A DNA stretch of 64,000 bases, taken from assembly GCF_020097155.1 (NCBI RefSeq), contig NZ_CP083691.1:1178001-1242000 (forward strand). The letters are read 5' to 3'. Origin of the DNA: Micrococcus porci. Lineage in GTDB: Bacteria; Actinomycetota; Actinomycetes; Actinomycetales; Micrococcaceae. The translations under genes were made by a program, and so were the position numbers. Shown here in pieces: positions 47,838 to 55,424 of the stretch; position 1 is the first letter of the stretch; the number at the start of each line of letters is the position of its first letter. Below the pieces are notes generated by a model that worked only from the letters and a program-made list of their open reading frames with translations, did no database searches and was not told the DNA's origin.

Positions 47838-49928
47838 GTGACTGAATCCTCACTTCAAAATCAGGTCAATCGATGGCGGATGCAAGCGTCCTCTATTGGC
47901 GATCTCAAGTGCGGCAAAGAGCAACTCTTCCCGAGAACCGTGGAACTGGTGGCTCTGCTTGATGCCGAGGCTCCGGTATCGCAAGACAGCGCTCCCTCAT
48001 TGCAAGAAGATACAGCAGGACGCACGTGGCGTGAGTACTTGTCGGGACTTCGGTCCATGGGATTCGTCAGCATCCAGGACGGGCTGATTTCGCTTTCGCC
48101 GGCTGGACAAAAGTTTTCAAGGGACCCGTCTCGAGACCGGCTCGCAGATCAATTTGCTAATAGAATTAGACTGTTCGCAGAAGCCCTGGCGGTCCTCTCT
48201 GAAGGCCCCAAGACTATCAATGAGATTAACGAGCATCTTGTCCAGTCCTATAGCCTCAGTACGTGGAAAACCGTAGCGAATACACGTACGCGTATGACCT
48301 GGCTCGAAGTCCTTGGATATGTTGAATGGCTCAGCGGAAATAAGTTGCAAGTGACCGGAGAAGGCATTGATGCACTCGCCCGCTGGGAGCTGGTCACCCC
48401 CGAGGCAATCCAGTTGCGCGAGGAAGAACCCGCCGTGGCAAACATTCCTCCCGCGCCCGCGTCGATCGAGGCTTTACTGGATAAACTCACTCGAGATCCG
48501 CGGGCCCATGAATCGCGAAACACATACAACATTTGGGTTCCGAGCCCGGCGTCTAGCCCGAATAAGATTGCGAACATGCGTATATGTATCGAGGCTACGG
48601 CTGAGCCGATAGAGAAAGAGGATCTTCTCTCATTTATCGCTGATACCTTCGGGCTGAAACGAAGCAGTGTCGAGTCAATGATGCCTTTCATGCGCGCCGC
48701 TGGTCTTATCCAGGAAATTCGTCGTGGTGTGTACTCGGCGACACCTGCCGCCCGTGCCTGGCTGGAGACGGGTTCTGATTTGGACTATGTCCGGATCATT
48801 CACGCGCACATGAGGTATGTCGGCGAGATTTTAAGGGTGGCAGCCCCTGAAGCTCTGCGATCAGAAGTATATGCCCAGGGGTCCCAGTACGGCATGAACC
48901 GAGACAAGGTTCGATGGATCCTCAATTTCCTGGTTGAGGCTGGCCTGATTGTCGACATTAGCTGGTCGACCATTGCATCAACGGCCCTCGGCAAGGCCTT
49001 CGCAGCTTCTCTTCCCCTTGCTCCCCCGAACGCCGATGAACCGCTCAATCCGGCAAGTCAGTCATCCTTCGCTGGGCTTGAAGACGATTCTGCGGAAGGA
49101 ATCACGGATAGTAATTCTGAATCTCTTTTGATCGCACAGCACTTGCGTCGATATGCGGTCGATCCGTTTGCGGAGGGTGTCGCCTCTGGGGCGGCATTTG
49201 AAAATGCAATTGAGGCTGCGTTCGGGGCTCTGGGATTTCGTTCGCAGAGGATAAGTGGTTCTGGTGACACTGACGTACTGGTTCAGTGGTATGACGAAGA
49301 TGGTCAGCTATGTACGGCTATAATCGATGCAAAATCCAGTGCAAGTGGGTCCATTTCTCACACCAATGTGAGTGATGTGGCCATCGCGTCTCATAAGGAG
49401 AAGCACTCGGCAGACCGCGTTGCCATTGTTGCCCCGGGGTTTTCGGGGGAAACCATTCGTGCCACTGGTGCCAAGAGGGGCTGGGCACTTCTTACGGCAG
49501 ATGACCTGGCTGGCGTTCTAGAAACCGCCGTGGATTTAGGCCTGACGCCCGTCGAGACCTCGATAATGTTTGACTCTAGTGACGGGTTCTCTCGGCTGAC
49601 TGAATTGATTGACGGTCGGAAAAGGCAGTTGGATTTGATTTCCCTCGTTGTCGCTCGATTGTGGAGCGAAAGTGAGAATGATGAGCCTTTTTCCCCGCGA
49701 GATATATCTCTTGTGGAGCGCAAGTCGGATCTTGAGCCGACCGTGGACGAACTAGTAGGTGTGGTCTCCAGGCTGAATGCACTCGACTCTCGAGTGCTGC
49801 GTACCGTCGAGGCTTCTTCCGATCCAAAACACGAGACGTATCGCGTAGGGGATGTCCAGGCCGTCGCGCGTCAGTTGAGGGCCATTGCTCGCGCCCTCGA
49901 ATTTGGTCTCGACCCTAAGCGCCAATAG
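47838..49928 (+). CDS. Putative stand-alone FokI-like PD-(D/E)XK endonuclease with tandem winged-helix segments
   Basis: 696 residues. Winged-helix-like segments: about 60-95, 110-180, 255-305 and 340-392. A nuclease core follows: Glu455 ('FENAIEAAFGALGF'), Asp479 in 'GSGDTDVLV', and Asp497-Ala-Lys499 in 'AIIDAKSS'. The Asp-x17-Asp-x-Lys spacing and the DxK strand resemble the FokI cleavage domain. A helical C-terminus of about 140 residues comes after it. No methyltransferase lies next to it. Base composition and codon use (many A/T third positions) differ sharply from all neighbours, so it was acquired recently. A weak TTACAA-N18-TACATC (47785-47814) may be the promoter; no clear ribosome site precedes the GTG at 47838. 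Likely a restriction or other defence nuclease; target unknown. Confidence 0.75.
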   Translation: MTESSLQNQVNRWRMQASSIGDLKCGKEQLFPRTVELVALLDAEAPVSQDSAPSLQEDTAGRTWREYLSGLRSMGFVSIQDGLISLSPAGQKFSRDPSRDRLADQFANRIRLFAEALAVLSEGPKTINEINEHLVQSYSLSTWKTVANTRTRMTWLEVLGYVEWLSGNKLQVTGEGIDALARWELVTPEAIQLREEEPAVANIPPAPASIEALLDKLTRDPRAHESRNTYNIWVPSPASSPNKIANMRICIEATAEPIEKEDLLSFIADTFGLKRSSVESMMPFMRAAGLIQEIRRGVYSATPAARAWLETGSDLDYVRIIHAHMRYVGEILRVAAPEALRSEVYAQGSQYGMNRDKVRWILNFLVEAGLIVDISWSTIASTALGKAFAASLPLAPPNADEPLNPASQSSFAGLEDDSAEGITDSNSESLLIAQHLRRYAVDPFAEGVASGAAFENAIEAAFGALGFRSQRISGSGDTDVLVQWYDEDGQLCTAIIDAKSSASGSISHTNVSDVAIASHKEKHSADRVAIVAPGFSGETIRATGAKRGWALLTADDLAGVLETAVDLGLTPVETSIMFDSSDGFSRLTELIDGRKRQLDLISLVVARLWSESENDEPFSPRDISLVERKSDLEPTVDELVGVVSRLNALDSRVLRTVEASSDPKHETYRVGDVQAVARQLRAIARALEFGLDPKRQ

Positions 49929-50149
49929 TATCGCGTGTTTCTCGCTGGTGCCGGAGATGCTGTTCCTGATTGGAGCGAATCTCGCGGTTCCTGATCGAAT
50001 CCGGCCTTTTGGGTGCCATTATTCCTGTCTGCAATTTTAAGGCGTTGTTCGTTGGTACCTGTCTAGTTTGTGCATGCACTCTCCCGCGCGAAGGCAGAGA
50101 CGTTTTTAAGGCCGCCATTCTTATCGCTTCCGACTTGGTGCCGGGCGCG
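49929..50149. other. A+T-richer non-coding tail of the foreign segment
   Basis: No convincing gene. GTTCCTGAT occurs twice (49963-49971 and 49988-49996 region). Composition matches the nuclease gene and returns to genomic G+C at about 50140-50150, which marks the right edge of the insertion. No terminal inverted repeat or integrase was found. Confidence 0.6.
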
Positions 50150-50386
50150 GCCTGCGCAAGCTCTTCAAGTCGCTGGACCTGACGGTCGCGCCGGGGGCGT
50201 CGTCCGCGGGGTGGGGCCAACGGCGCGGGCAAGTCCACGCTGCTGCGCATCCTCGGCGGGGACCTCGCCCCGCAGTCCGGCACCGTGTCCCTCGCCCCGG
50301 CGGACGCCTTCATCGGCTGGCTGCCGCAGGAGCACGAGCGCGTGCCGGGGGAGACGGTGGCCGGGTACATCGCCCGCTTTACCGGC
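50150..50386 (+). pseudogene. Remnant of ABC-F ATPase 5' region (copy of 63380-63612)
   Basis: From about 50150 the DNA closely follows the intact ABC-F gene at 63338: the stretch covering 'ANGAGKSTLLRILGG' through 'WLPQEHERVPGETVAGYIAR' is nearly identical, but the start is degraded, small indels just before the Walker A change frame, and homology stops abruptly at about 50386. It encodes no complete protein. It is a direct repeat of the gene 13 kb to the right. Confidence 0.85.
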
Positions 50387-50527
50387 CGTCTAAAGGCTGA
50401 ACTAGTGAAGAACATATGAAACGCCGCAAGGGAGTCGGCTCGGCTTGAGCCACGTGATTGGCGTCGGACGCGGTGATGGTCGATCTTCCCCACCCCTCGC
50501 CCTTATGGCCTCTCCACCTCAGAACAA
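50387..50527. other. Unassigned spacer between two gene remnants
   Basis: No gene, repeat or RNA recognised. It joins the ABC-F remnant to the SCO1664 remnant and is probably leftover rearranged DNA. Confidence 0.4.
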
Positions 50528-50806
50528 CGCCCAAGGCACGGCCGACGCCCGGCTGCTTGGAGCGGGAAACCATCCGTTGTCGAGCAACCGAGCGCAGTGT
50601 TCCGTGGGGGCGTCGATCCCGTCGCTACGGAGCTGCTCCGCTAGCCCCGCCCCAGCTCGCCCTCGTGTCCCTTACGAACGCGCCCCGCGCCGTCGCGTTC
50701 GTTGTTGACGATCACGTCGAACACTGCCATGCGGCGCAGCCCCGCCGAGTCCTCGTGGGCCAGGACCAGCCGATTCCCGCCCTCGTCCTCACCCTCTTCA
50801 CCGTGT
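50528..50806 (-). pseudogene. Remnant of SCO1664 family gene (copy of 57417-57850)
   Basis: Minus-strand DNA from about 50528 to 50806 parallels the intact gene at 57417-58199: the C-terminal 'LDDG' region, the 'ELLS' region, then after an internal deletion of about 130 bases the stretch coding 'AVFDVIVNN' and 'LAHE'. Several frameshifts and loss of the N-terminal half make it non-functional. Its right end abuts the glycerate kinase stop. Confidence 0.8.
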
Positions 50807-51952
50807 GAGCCCGGCGGGGGAGCAGGCCATCACCAGCCGCCCGATGTCGCGGGCGGTCGCGGTCAGGTCCTCTGCTGTACGACGGATCGCTGTTGCCAGG
50901 TCCTGGGGGCCGCGGCCAATGGGCACGATCGCGGTGATGCCCTCGTCGTAGAGGATGTCCGCGTCCTGTCCCACGGAGCCGGCGAGGACGATCACCGGGA
51001 TCGCACGGCCTGCTGCGCGCACGGCCTGGGCCACGCCGATCGGCACTTTCCCGGCCAAGGACTGGCCGTCGATGCGCCCCTCGCCGGTGATGACGAGGTC
51101 AGCGGTCTTCACGAGGTCGTGGAAACCCGCCGTCTCGAGGACGACGTCGATACCCGGCTTCAAGGTGGCCCCGATGAAGGCATGCAGGCCACCGGCCAGA
51201 CCCCCCGCCGCTCCCGCACCGGGGAGCGCATCGATCGCGACCCCGAGGTCTCGCTCGACGATGCCCGCGAGATGGACCAGTCCGGTGTCCAGGCTCGCCA
51301 CTGATGCAGGATCCGCCCCCTTCTGGGGGCCGAACACGTGGGCTGCACCCTGCGATCCCGTGAGGGGGTTGCTGATGTCACACATCACCTCCACGTCGAC
51401 GTCTCGGAGCCGGTCTCGTGCCGGGGTGGAGTCGATCCGCGCGATCCGGATGAGGGTGTCGCCGGTCGGGACGAACTCCTCACCCGCGACGTCGAGGAAC
51501 CGGACGCCGAGGGCCGCGGCAGCGCCCGTGCCGCCGTCCGTCGTGGCGCTCCCGCCGGCCCCGACGACGACTCTGCGCGCGCCAGCGGACACCGCGTCGA
51601 GGATCTGCTCGCCGACCCCGAACGTCGTGGCCCGTCCCGTGTCTTCGCGTCCGGAGGCGAGCGGGAGCCCGGCACATGAGGCTGTCTCCACCACCGCCAC
51701 GTCCGGGTCGATCAGACCGTAGTGGACGGGCACGCGTTCGCCGTAGAACACCCCGCAGACGGTCGCGGATCGCAAGGCGCCCCCTGCGGCAGCCACGAAG
51801 GCCTCGACGGTGCCTTCCCCGCCGTCGGCGATGGGCACCACGAGGACCTCGGCGTCGGTGGCCGAGGCGAGACCCGTCGCGATCGCGGAGCCCGCCTCGC
51901 GCGACGAGAGGGCCCCCTTGAACGAGTCTGGGATGACGATGATGCTCTGCAC
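50798..51952 (-). CDS. Glycerate kinase (GlxK/GarK type)
   Basis: 384 residues. 'SIIVIPDSFKGALSSREAGSAIATG' start (core PDSFKGALSS), 'VPIADGGEGTVEAFV', 'VVGAGGSATTDGGTGAAAALG' and 'VITGEGRIDGQSLAGKVPIGVA' are the class II glycerate kinase signatures. Phosphorylates D-glycerate at the 2-position. No glyoxylate genes are adjacent. Codon use is somewhat less G+C-biased than in the core genes, in keeping with an accessory segment. Confidence 0.94.
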   Translation of the reverse strand: MQSIIVIPDSFKGALSSREAGSAIATGLASATDAEVLVVPIADGGEGTVEAFVAAAGGALRSATVCGVFYGERVPVHYGLIDPDVAVVETASCAGLPLASGREDTGRATTFGVGEQILDAVSAGARRVVVGAGGSATTDGGTGAAAALGVRFLDVAGEEFVPTGDTLIRIARIDSTPARDRLRDVDVEVMCDISNPLTGSQGAAHVFGPQKGADPASVASLDTGLVHLAGIVERDLGVAIDALPGAGAAGGLAGGLHAFIGATLKPGIDVVLETAGFHDLVKTADLVITGEGRIDGQSLAGKVPIGVAQAVRAAGRAIPVIVLAGSVGQDADILYDEGITAIVPIGRGPQDLATAIRRTAEDLTATARDIGRLVMACSPAGLTR

Positions 51953-52032
51953 GCGTGGATCTCCTAGGTGTAGGAGGGCATGACGTTGTTGACTCGGGCC
52001 GGGGCCCGAGGCGCACCCGCGGTGGGCGGGAC

Positions 52033-53790
52033 TCAGATGAGGCCGTGCTCCTCGAGGAGCTGGCCGATCTCCCCGTGCTCGAGCTTGCCGCGCAGGTAGC
52101 CGCGCAGCGCGGCCGGGCCGGGCATCTCCACCTTCTTGCCGTCGCGCATGCGCGCCGATGCCTCGAGCAGGTCGCGCACATCGTACGTGGAACCCCAGGT
52201 CTCCGGCACGCCGCGCTCCACGTCGAGGAGTTCGTAGACGGCCTCCATGCCGGTGCGCACCGAGTACTCGGTCGTGAAGATCGTGTCGCGGCCGGTCTCC
52301 GCGAACTGCCCGAGGAACGCGAAGTTCGCCGCCCCCTCCGGCACGACCTGCGGCCGGTCACCCGCGCGGCGGGGCATGAAGAAGCTCGTCACGTAGGGCA
52401 TCATGACCGGCACGCACCGGGCGCCGGTCGCCGCGAGCTCGGGGATCTCCTCCACGGGCACGCCCAGGTGGTAGAGCCACTCCTGGGTGATCTCCTCGCC
52501 GGTGCACTGCGCCAGGGGCTTCTTCACGTAGTCGCCGTCGACGTCAACGAACAGACCGTAGACCCAGACGACGATCTGATCCTTCGGCTGCTTCTTGAAG
52601 TGCGGCTGGCGATTGACCGTCCAGCTCAGCAGCCAGGAGGAGTCCTCGGCGGTGACGATGCCGCCGGTGACCACGCGGCCGCTGAACGGATCGCGCTGGG
52701 CGATGCGCTCGATGTAGGCGGGGATGCGCTCATCGAGCGTCGTGACGGTGGCCGATTCCCACTTCGTCTCCTCGATCGAGGAGCAGAAGACCTCCGGGCG
52801 CCCGAACGCCGGGTCCTTCTTCGCGATGCGCTTCCACAGGTCCCAGGCCGGGGCCGGGCCCTCGTTGAGGGCTGCGGGCGTGTGGTGGTCGCCCTCATCG
52901 GAGTTGTCCACGAGCGAGCCGATCGTCATGAGCGCGAGGTCGTGCTCGCCGAGCTCGATGGTCTCCTCGGCGCCGTCGCGGCGGCAGCGGATCGCGGTGG
53001 CGCGGATCTCGCCGTTGCGGTGGGCGAAGTCCACATCGAGGACCTCGGTGCCGGAGCGGAAGACGACGCCGTGCTCGGTGAGGTAGTGCATGAGCGGCAG
53101 GACGAAGGACTCGTACTGGTTGTACTTCGTGAACTTCAGCGCCGTGAAGTCCGGCAGCCCGCCGATGTGATGGATGAAGCGGTGGAGGTAGAGCTTGAAC
53201 TCGAGCGCGGAGTGCCACTCCTCGAAGGCGAACATCGTCCGCCAGTACATCCAGAACGGCGAGTCGAGGAACTCGCGGCCCATCACCTCGTCGATGCGCT
53301 TGCCCTCCATCTCCGCACGCTCGGCGAGGAAGATCTTCAACAGGTCCTTCTGCGCCCGCTTCGGCAGGTCGAAGCGGCCCTCGTGTCCGGCGTCCTCGCC
53401 CCGGCGCACGGTGGCGCGGCGCAGCGAGTAGTTGGGGTCGTCCTTGTTGAGCCAGTAGAACTCGTCGAGCACGGAGGCGTCCTCGAGCTCCAGGGAGGGG
53501 ATGGAGCGCATCATGTCCCACAGGCACTCCATGTGGTTCTCCAGCTCCCGGCCGCCGCGGATGACGAAGCCCTTCTCCGGGACGTCGAGGCCGTCGAGCG
53601 CACCGCCGGCGATCTCGCCCTTCTCGAGGATCGTAACGTTGGCGCCGGGGACCCCGGCGTCGCGGATGAGGAAGACGGCCGCCGCGAGCCCGGCCAGCCC
53701 GCTGCCGACGATGTAGGCCTTCGTCTCCTGCGCGTGCTGTGCGGGGCGGGGACGCGCGAACGCCTCGTAGTTACCTGCCGTGTACTGCAT
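52033..53790 (-). CDS. ohyA: Oleate hydratase (MCRA family, FAD)
   Basis: 585 residues. FAD motif 'YIVGSGLAGLAAAVFLIRDA' near 26-45 (core GSGLAGL), 'GGALDG' and 'RGGRELENHMECLWDM' (family signature with catalytic acid), 'YNQYESFVLPL', 'GRVVTGGIVTAEDSSWLLSWT' and 'LGQFAETGRDTIFTTEYSVRTGMEAVY'. Adds water to the cis-9 double bond of unsaturated fatty acids to give 10-hydroxy acids, often a detoxification step. Divergent from a TetR gene with palindromes between them. Confidence 0.96.
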   Translation of the reverse strand: MQYTAGNYEAFARPRPAQHAQETKAYIVGSGLAGLAAAVFLIRDAGVPGANVTILEKGEIAGGALDGLDVPEKGFVIRGGRELENHMECLWDMMRSIPSLELEDASVLDEFYWLNKDDPNYSLRRATVRRGEDAGHEGRFDLPKRAQKDLLKIFLAERAEMEGKRIDEVMGREFLDSPFWMYWRTMFAFEEWHSALEFKLYLHRFIHHIGGLPDFTALKFTKYNQYESFVLPLMHYLTEHGVVFRSGTEVLDVDFAHRNGEIRATAIRCRRDGAEETIELGEHDLALMTIGSLVDNSDEGDHHTPAALNEGPAPAWDLWKRIAKKDPAFGRPEVFCSSIEETKWESATVTTLDERIPAYIERIAQRDPFSGRVVTGGIVTAEDSSWLLSWTVNRQPHFKKQPKDQIVVWVYGLFVDVDGDYVKKPLAQCTGEEITQEWLYHLGVPVEEIPELAATGARCVPVMMPYVTSFFMPRRAGDRPQVVPEGAANFAFLGQFAETGRDTIFTTEYSVRTGMEAVYELLDVERGVPETWGSTYDVRDLLEASARMRDGKKVEMPGPAALRGYLRGKLEHGEIGQLLEEHGLI

Positions 53791-53838
53791 GATCCATCCT
53801 TCCCGGCGCGTGCCGGATGCCGATCACCCGGCCGCGAT

Positions 53839-53871
53839 ATTGAGTGTACTCAGAATTGAGTCGACTACAAT
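53839..53871. promoter_or_regulatory. TetR operator/promoter region between oleate hydratase and its regulator
   Basis: TGAGTGTACTCA (53841-53852) has TGAGT/ACTCA arms, and TTGAGTCGACTACAA (53856-53870) holds the palindrome AGTCGACT. TACAAT (53866-53871) is the regulator's -10, seven bases before its ATG, so a protein bound at the second site would block it. Two TGAGT-based sites 16 bases apart suit a TetR dimer pair. Confidence 0.65.
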
Positions 53872-53877
53872 GGCCGC

Positions 53878-54600
53878 ATGGACACTCGGGATGACACGGA
53901 GCTGGCGCCCTCGGCGACGCTGGGCAGGCGCGAGCGGGCGAAGGCGGAGAAGCGCGCCCGCATCCTCGCCGCGGCGCGCGCGCTGTTCGAGGAGCGCGGT
54001 TTCGAGCGGACCTCGATGAGCGAGGTCGCGCGCGCGGCGGATGTGGCCGAGGGCACTGTCTTCCAGTACGCGGCGACGAAGGTCGAGCTGCTCATGATGG
54101 TCGTCGATGCGCTCTGGGGAGCCCACGAGCGCGCGACGACCACTCCTTCGCTCTCTGCGTTCGCCGCGCCCGGCGCCGCGACGGCGGGCGGGGAGACCGC
54201 GGACCGGATCGCGGAGCTGATCTCGCCGCTCGTCACCGCAATGTGGCGCTGGTCCGAGCTTGCGACGTGGGTCGCACGCGAGATCCTCTTCGGTGCGGAC
54301 ATGCCGCATCGCCGGCGGGTCCTCGACCACGTCGATCGCCTCGAAGAGGAGATCGCCGCGCGCCTGCAGGACGGCCGAGCCGACGCTTCCGGTGCGATCG
54401 GAGCGGCGCGGGACGGTGCCACAGGCACTGCCGGCGAGGAGCCCGGTGCGGCTGCGGCGGCCGGCGCCCGCCTCATCGTCGCCGGGGTGCTGGCCGAGCT
54501 CAACCGCTCCCGGCAGAGACGGATCGACGGCGAGGACGTCGATGTGGTGCTCCGCAGGCTCATCGACCTCGTGGTGGCGGGGGCGGGCGCCGCCCGGTGA
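53878..54600 (+). CDS. TetR/AcrR family transcriptional regulator
   Basis: 240 residues. HTH at about 20-65: 'RARILAAARALFEERGFERTSMSEVARAADVAEGTVFQYAATKVELLMMVV' (core TSMSEVARAADVAEGTVFQY). The ligand-binding part is helical with an Ala/Gly-rich insert at 165-195. Probably represses the divergent oleate hydratase and itself, with fatty acids as plausible ligands. Leaderless start. Confidence 0.93.
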   Translation: MDTRDDTELAPSATLGRRERAKAEKRARILAAARALFEERGFERTSMSEVARAADVAEGTVFQYAATKVELLMMVVDALWGAHERATTTPSLSAFAAPGAATAGGETADRIAELISPLVTAMWRWSELATWVAREILFGADMPHRRRVLDHVDRLEEEIAARLQDGRADASGAIGAARDGATGTAGEEPGAAAAAGARLIVAGVLAELNRSRQRRIDGEDVDVVLRRLIDLVVAGAGAAR

Positions 54601-54770
54601 CCCGGAAGCCGTCCGGGCCGTTCGGGCCGCCGCTGGCACCGGCCAGCGCCGCCGCGATTGCCCGCCGCGCGGCCGGGGCGTGGTCGCGGCGCATCACGGC
54701 GGAGCACAGGCTCGTCTACCTCGTCGACGGCGAGGACCTGATCATCCTCCAGGCGAGGTATCACTACTGA
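54597..54770 (+). pseudogene. YoeB-type toxin C-terminal remnant
   Basis: 57 residues from a GTG overlapping the TetR stop. The last 29, 'WSRRITAEHRLVYLVDGEDL' and then 'IILQARYHY', match the end of YoeB/Txe endoribonuclease toxins, including the catalytic His-Tyr at the C-terminus and the Arg in SRRI. The first part, including the catalytic Glu region, is absent or replaced, and no YefM antitoxin gene is present. Probably dead; a short expressed form cannot be excluded. Confidence 0.65.
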
Positions 54771-54771
54771 C

Positions 54772-55338
54772 ATGCGCTTCACCCAGGCCGAGCTTCAGCA
54801 GTTCCGCGACCGCACCGTCCCCGACCTGCTGCCGGACCCGCTGCGGCTGCTGTTCATCGGCATCAACCCCGGCCTGTGGACCGCCGCCACCGGTGCGCAC
54901 TTCGCCCGCCGCGGCAACCGCTTCTACCCGGCCCTGTACCGTGCCGGGCTCACCCGGCACCTGATCGACGCCTCCGGCGGCTACAAGGCCGAGGACCTCG
55001 CCGAGCTGCACGCCCGCGGCATCGGGATCTCCAACCTCGTCCCGCGTGCCACCGCCCGCGCCGACGAGCTCACCGCGGAGGAGCTCGCCGCCGCCCCCGC
55101 CCGCCTGGACGCGCTCGTGGCAGCGCACGCGCCGGCCGTCGTCGCCGTGTTGGGGGTGACGGCCTACCGGCAGGCGTTCGGACGCCCGAAGGCGGCGCTG
55201 GGGGAGCAGCAGACGCCGTGGCCGGGCACGCGGCTGTTCGTTGCGCCGAACCCCAGCGGGCTCAACGCTCACGCCACCCTGGACTCACTCGCCGCGGATT
55301 ACCGCGCGGCCGGTGCCGCGGCGGGGCTCGTGGACTGA
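54772..55338 (+). CDS. mug: G/U mismatch-specific DNA glycosylase
   Basis: 188 residues. Motif A 'FIGINPGLWTAATGAHFARRGN' (core GINPGLxT, water-positioning Asn) and motif B 'FVAPNPSGLNAH' identify the MUG/TDG uracil glycosylase family, which removes U or ethenocytosine opposite G. ATG begins two bases after the toxin remnant's stop; no separate promoter is visible, so it may be read from the TetR promoter. Confidence 0.93.
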   Translation: MRFTQAELQQFRDRTVPDLLPDPLRLLFIGINPGLWTAATGAHFARRGNRFYPALYRAGLTRHLIDASGGYKAEDLAELHARGIGISNLVPRATARADELTAEELAAAPARLDALVAAHAPAVVAVLGVTAYRQAFGRPKAALGEQQTPWPGTRLFVAPNPSGLNAHATLDSLAADYRAAGAAAGLVD

Positions 55339-55424
55339 GTGCGCCCGCCGTCCCTGCGACCGCGCTGCACGGTCGACAAGGCTCGCCGCCGGGCGCTGCC
55401 CTGGGGTCCCGATATGCTTCCCGG

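Noticed and set aside
49929..50149. Attachment site or tRNA at the right edge of the foreign segment
   Set aside because: No cloverleaf, terminal repeat or integrase could be found; the two GTTCCTGAT copies are too short to support a site.
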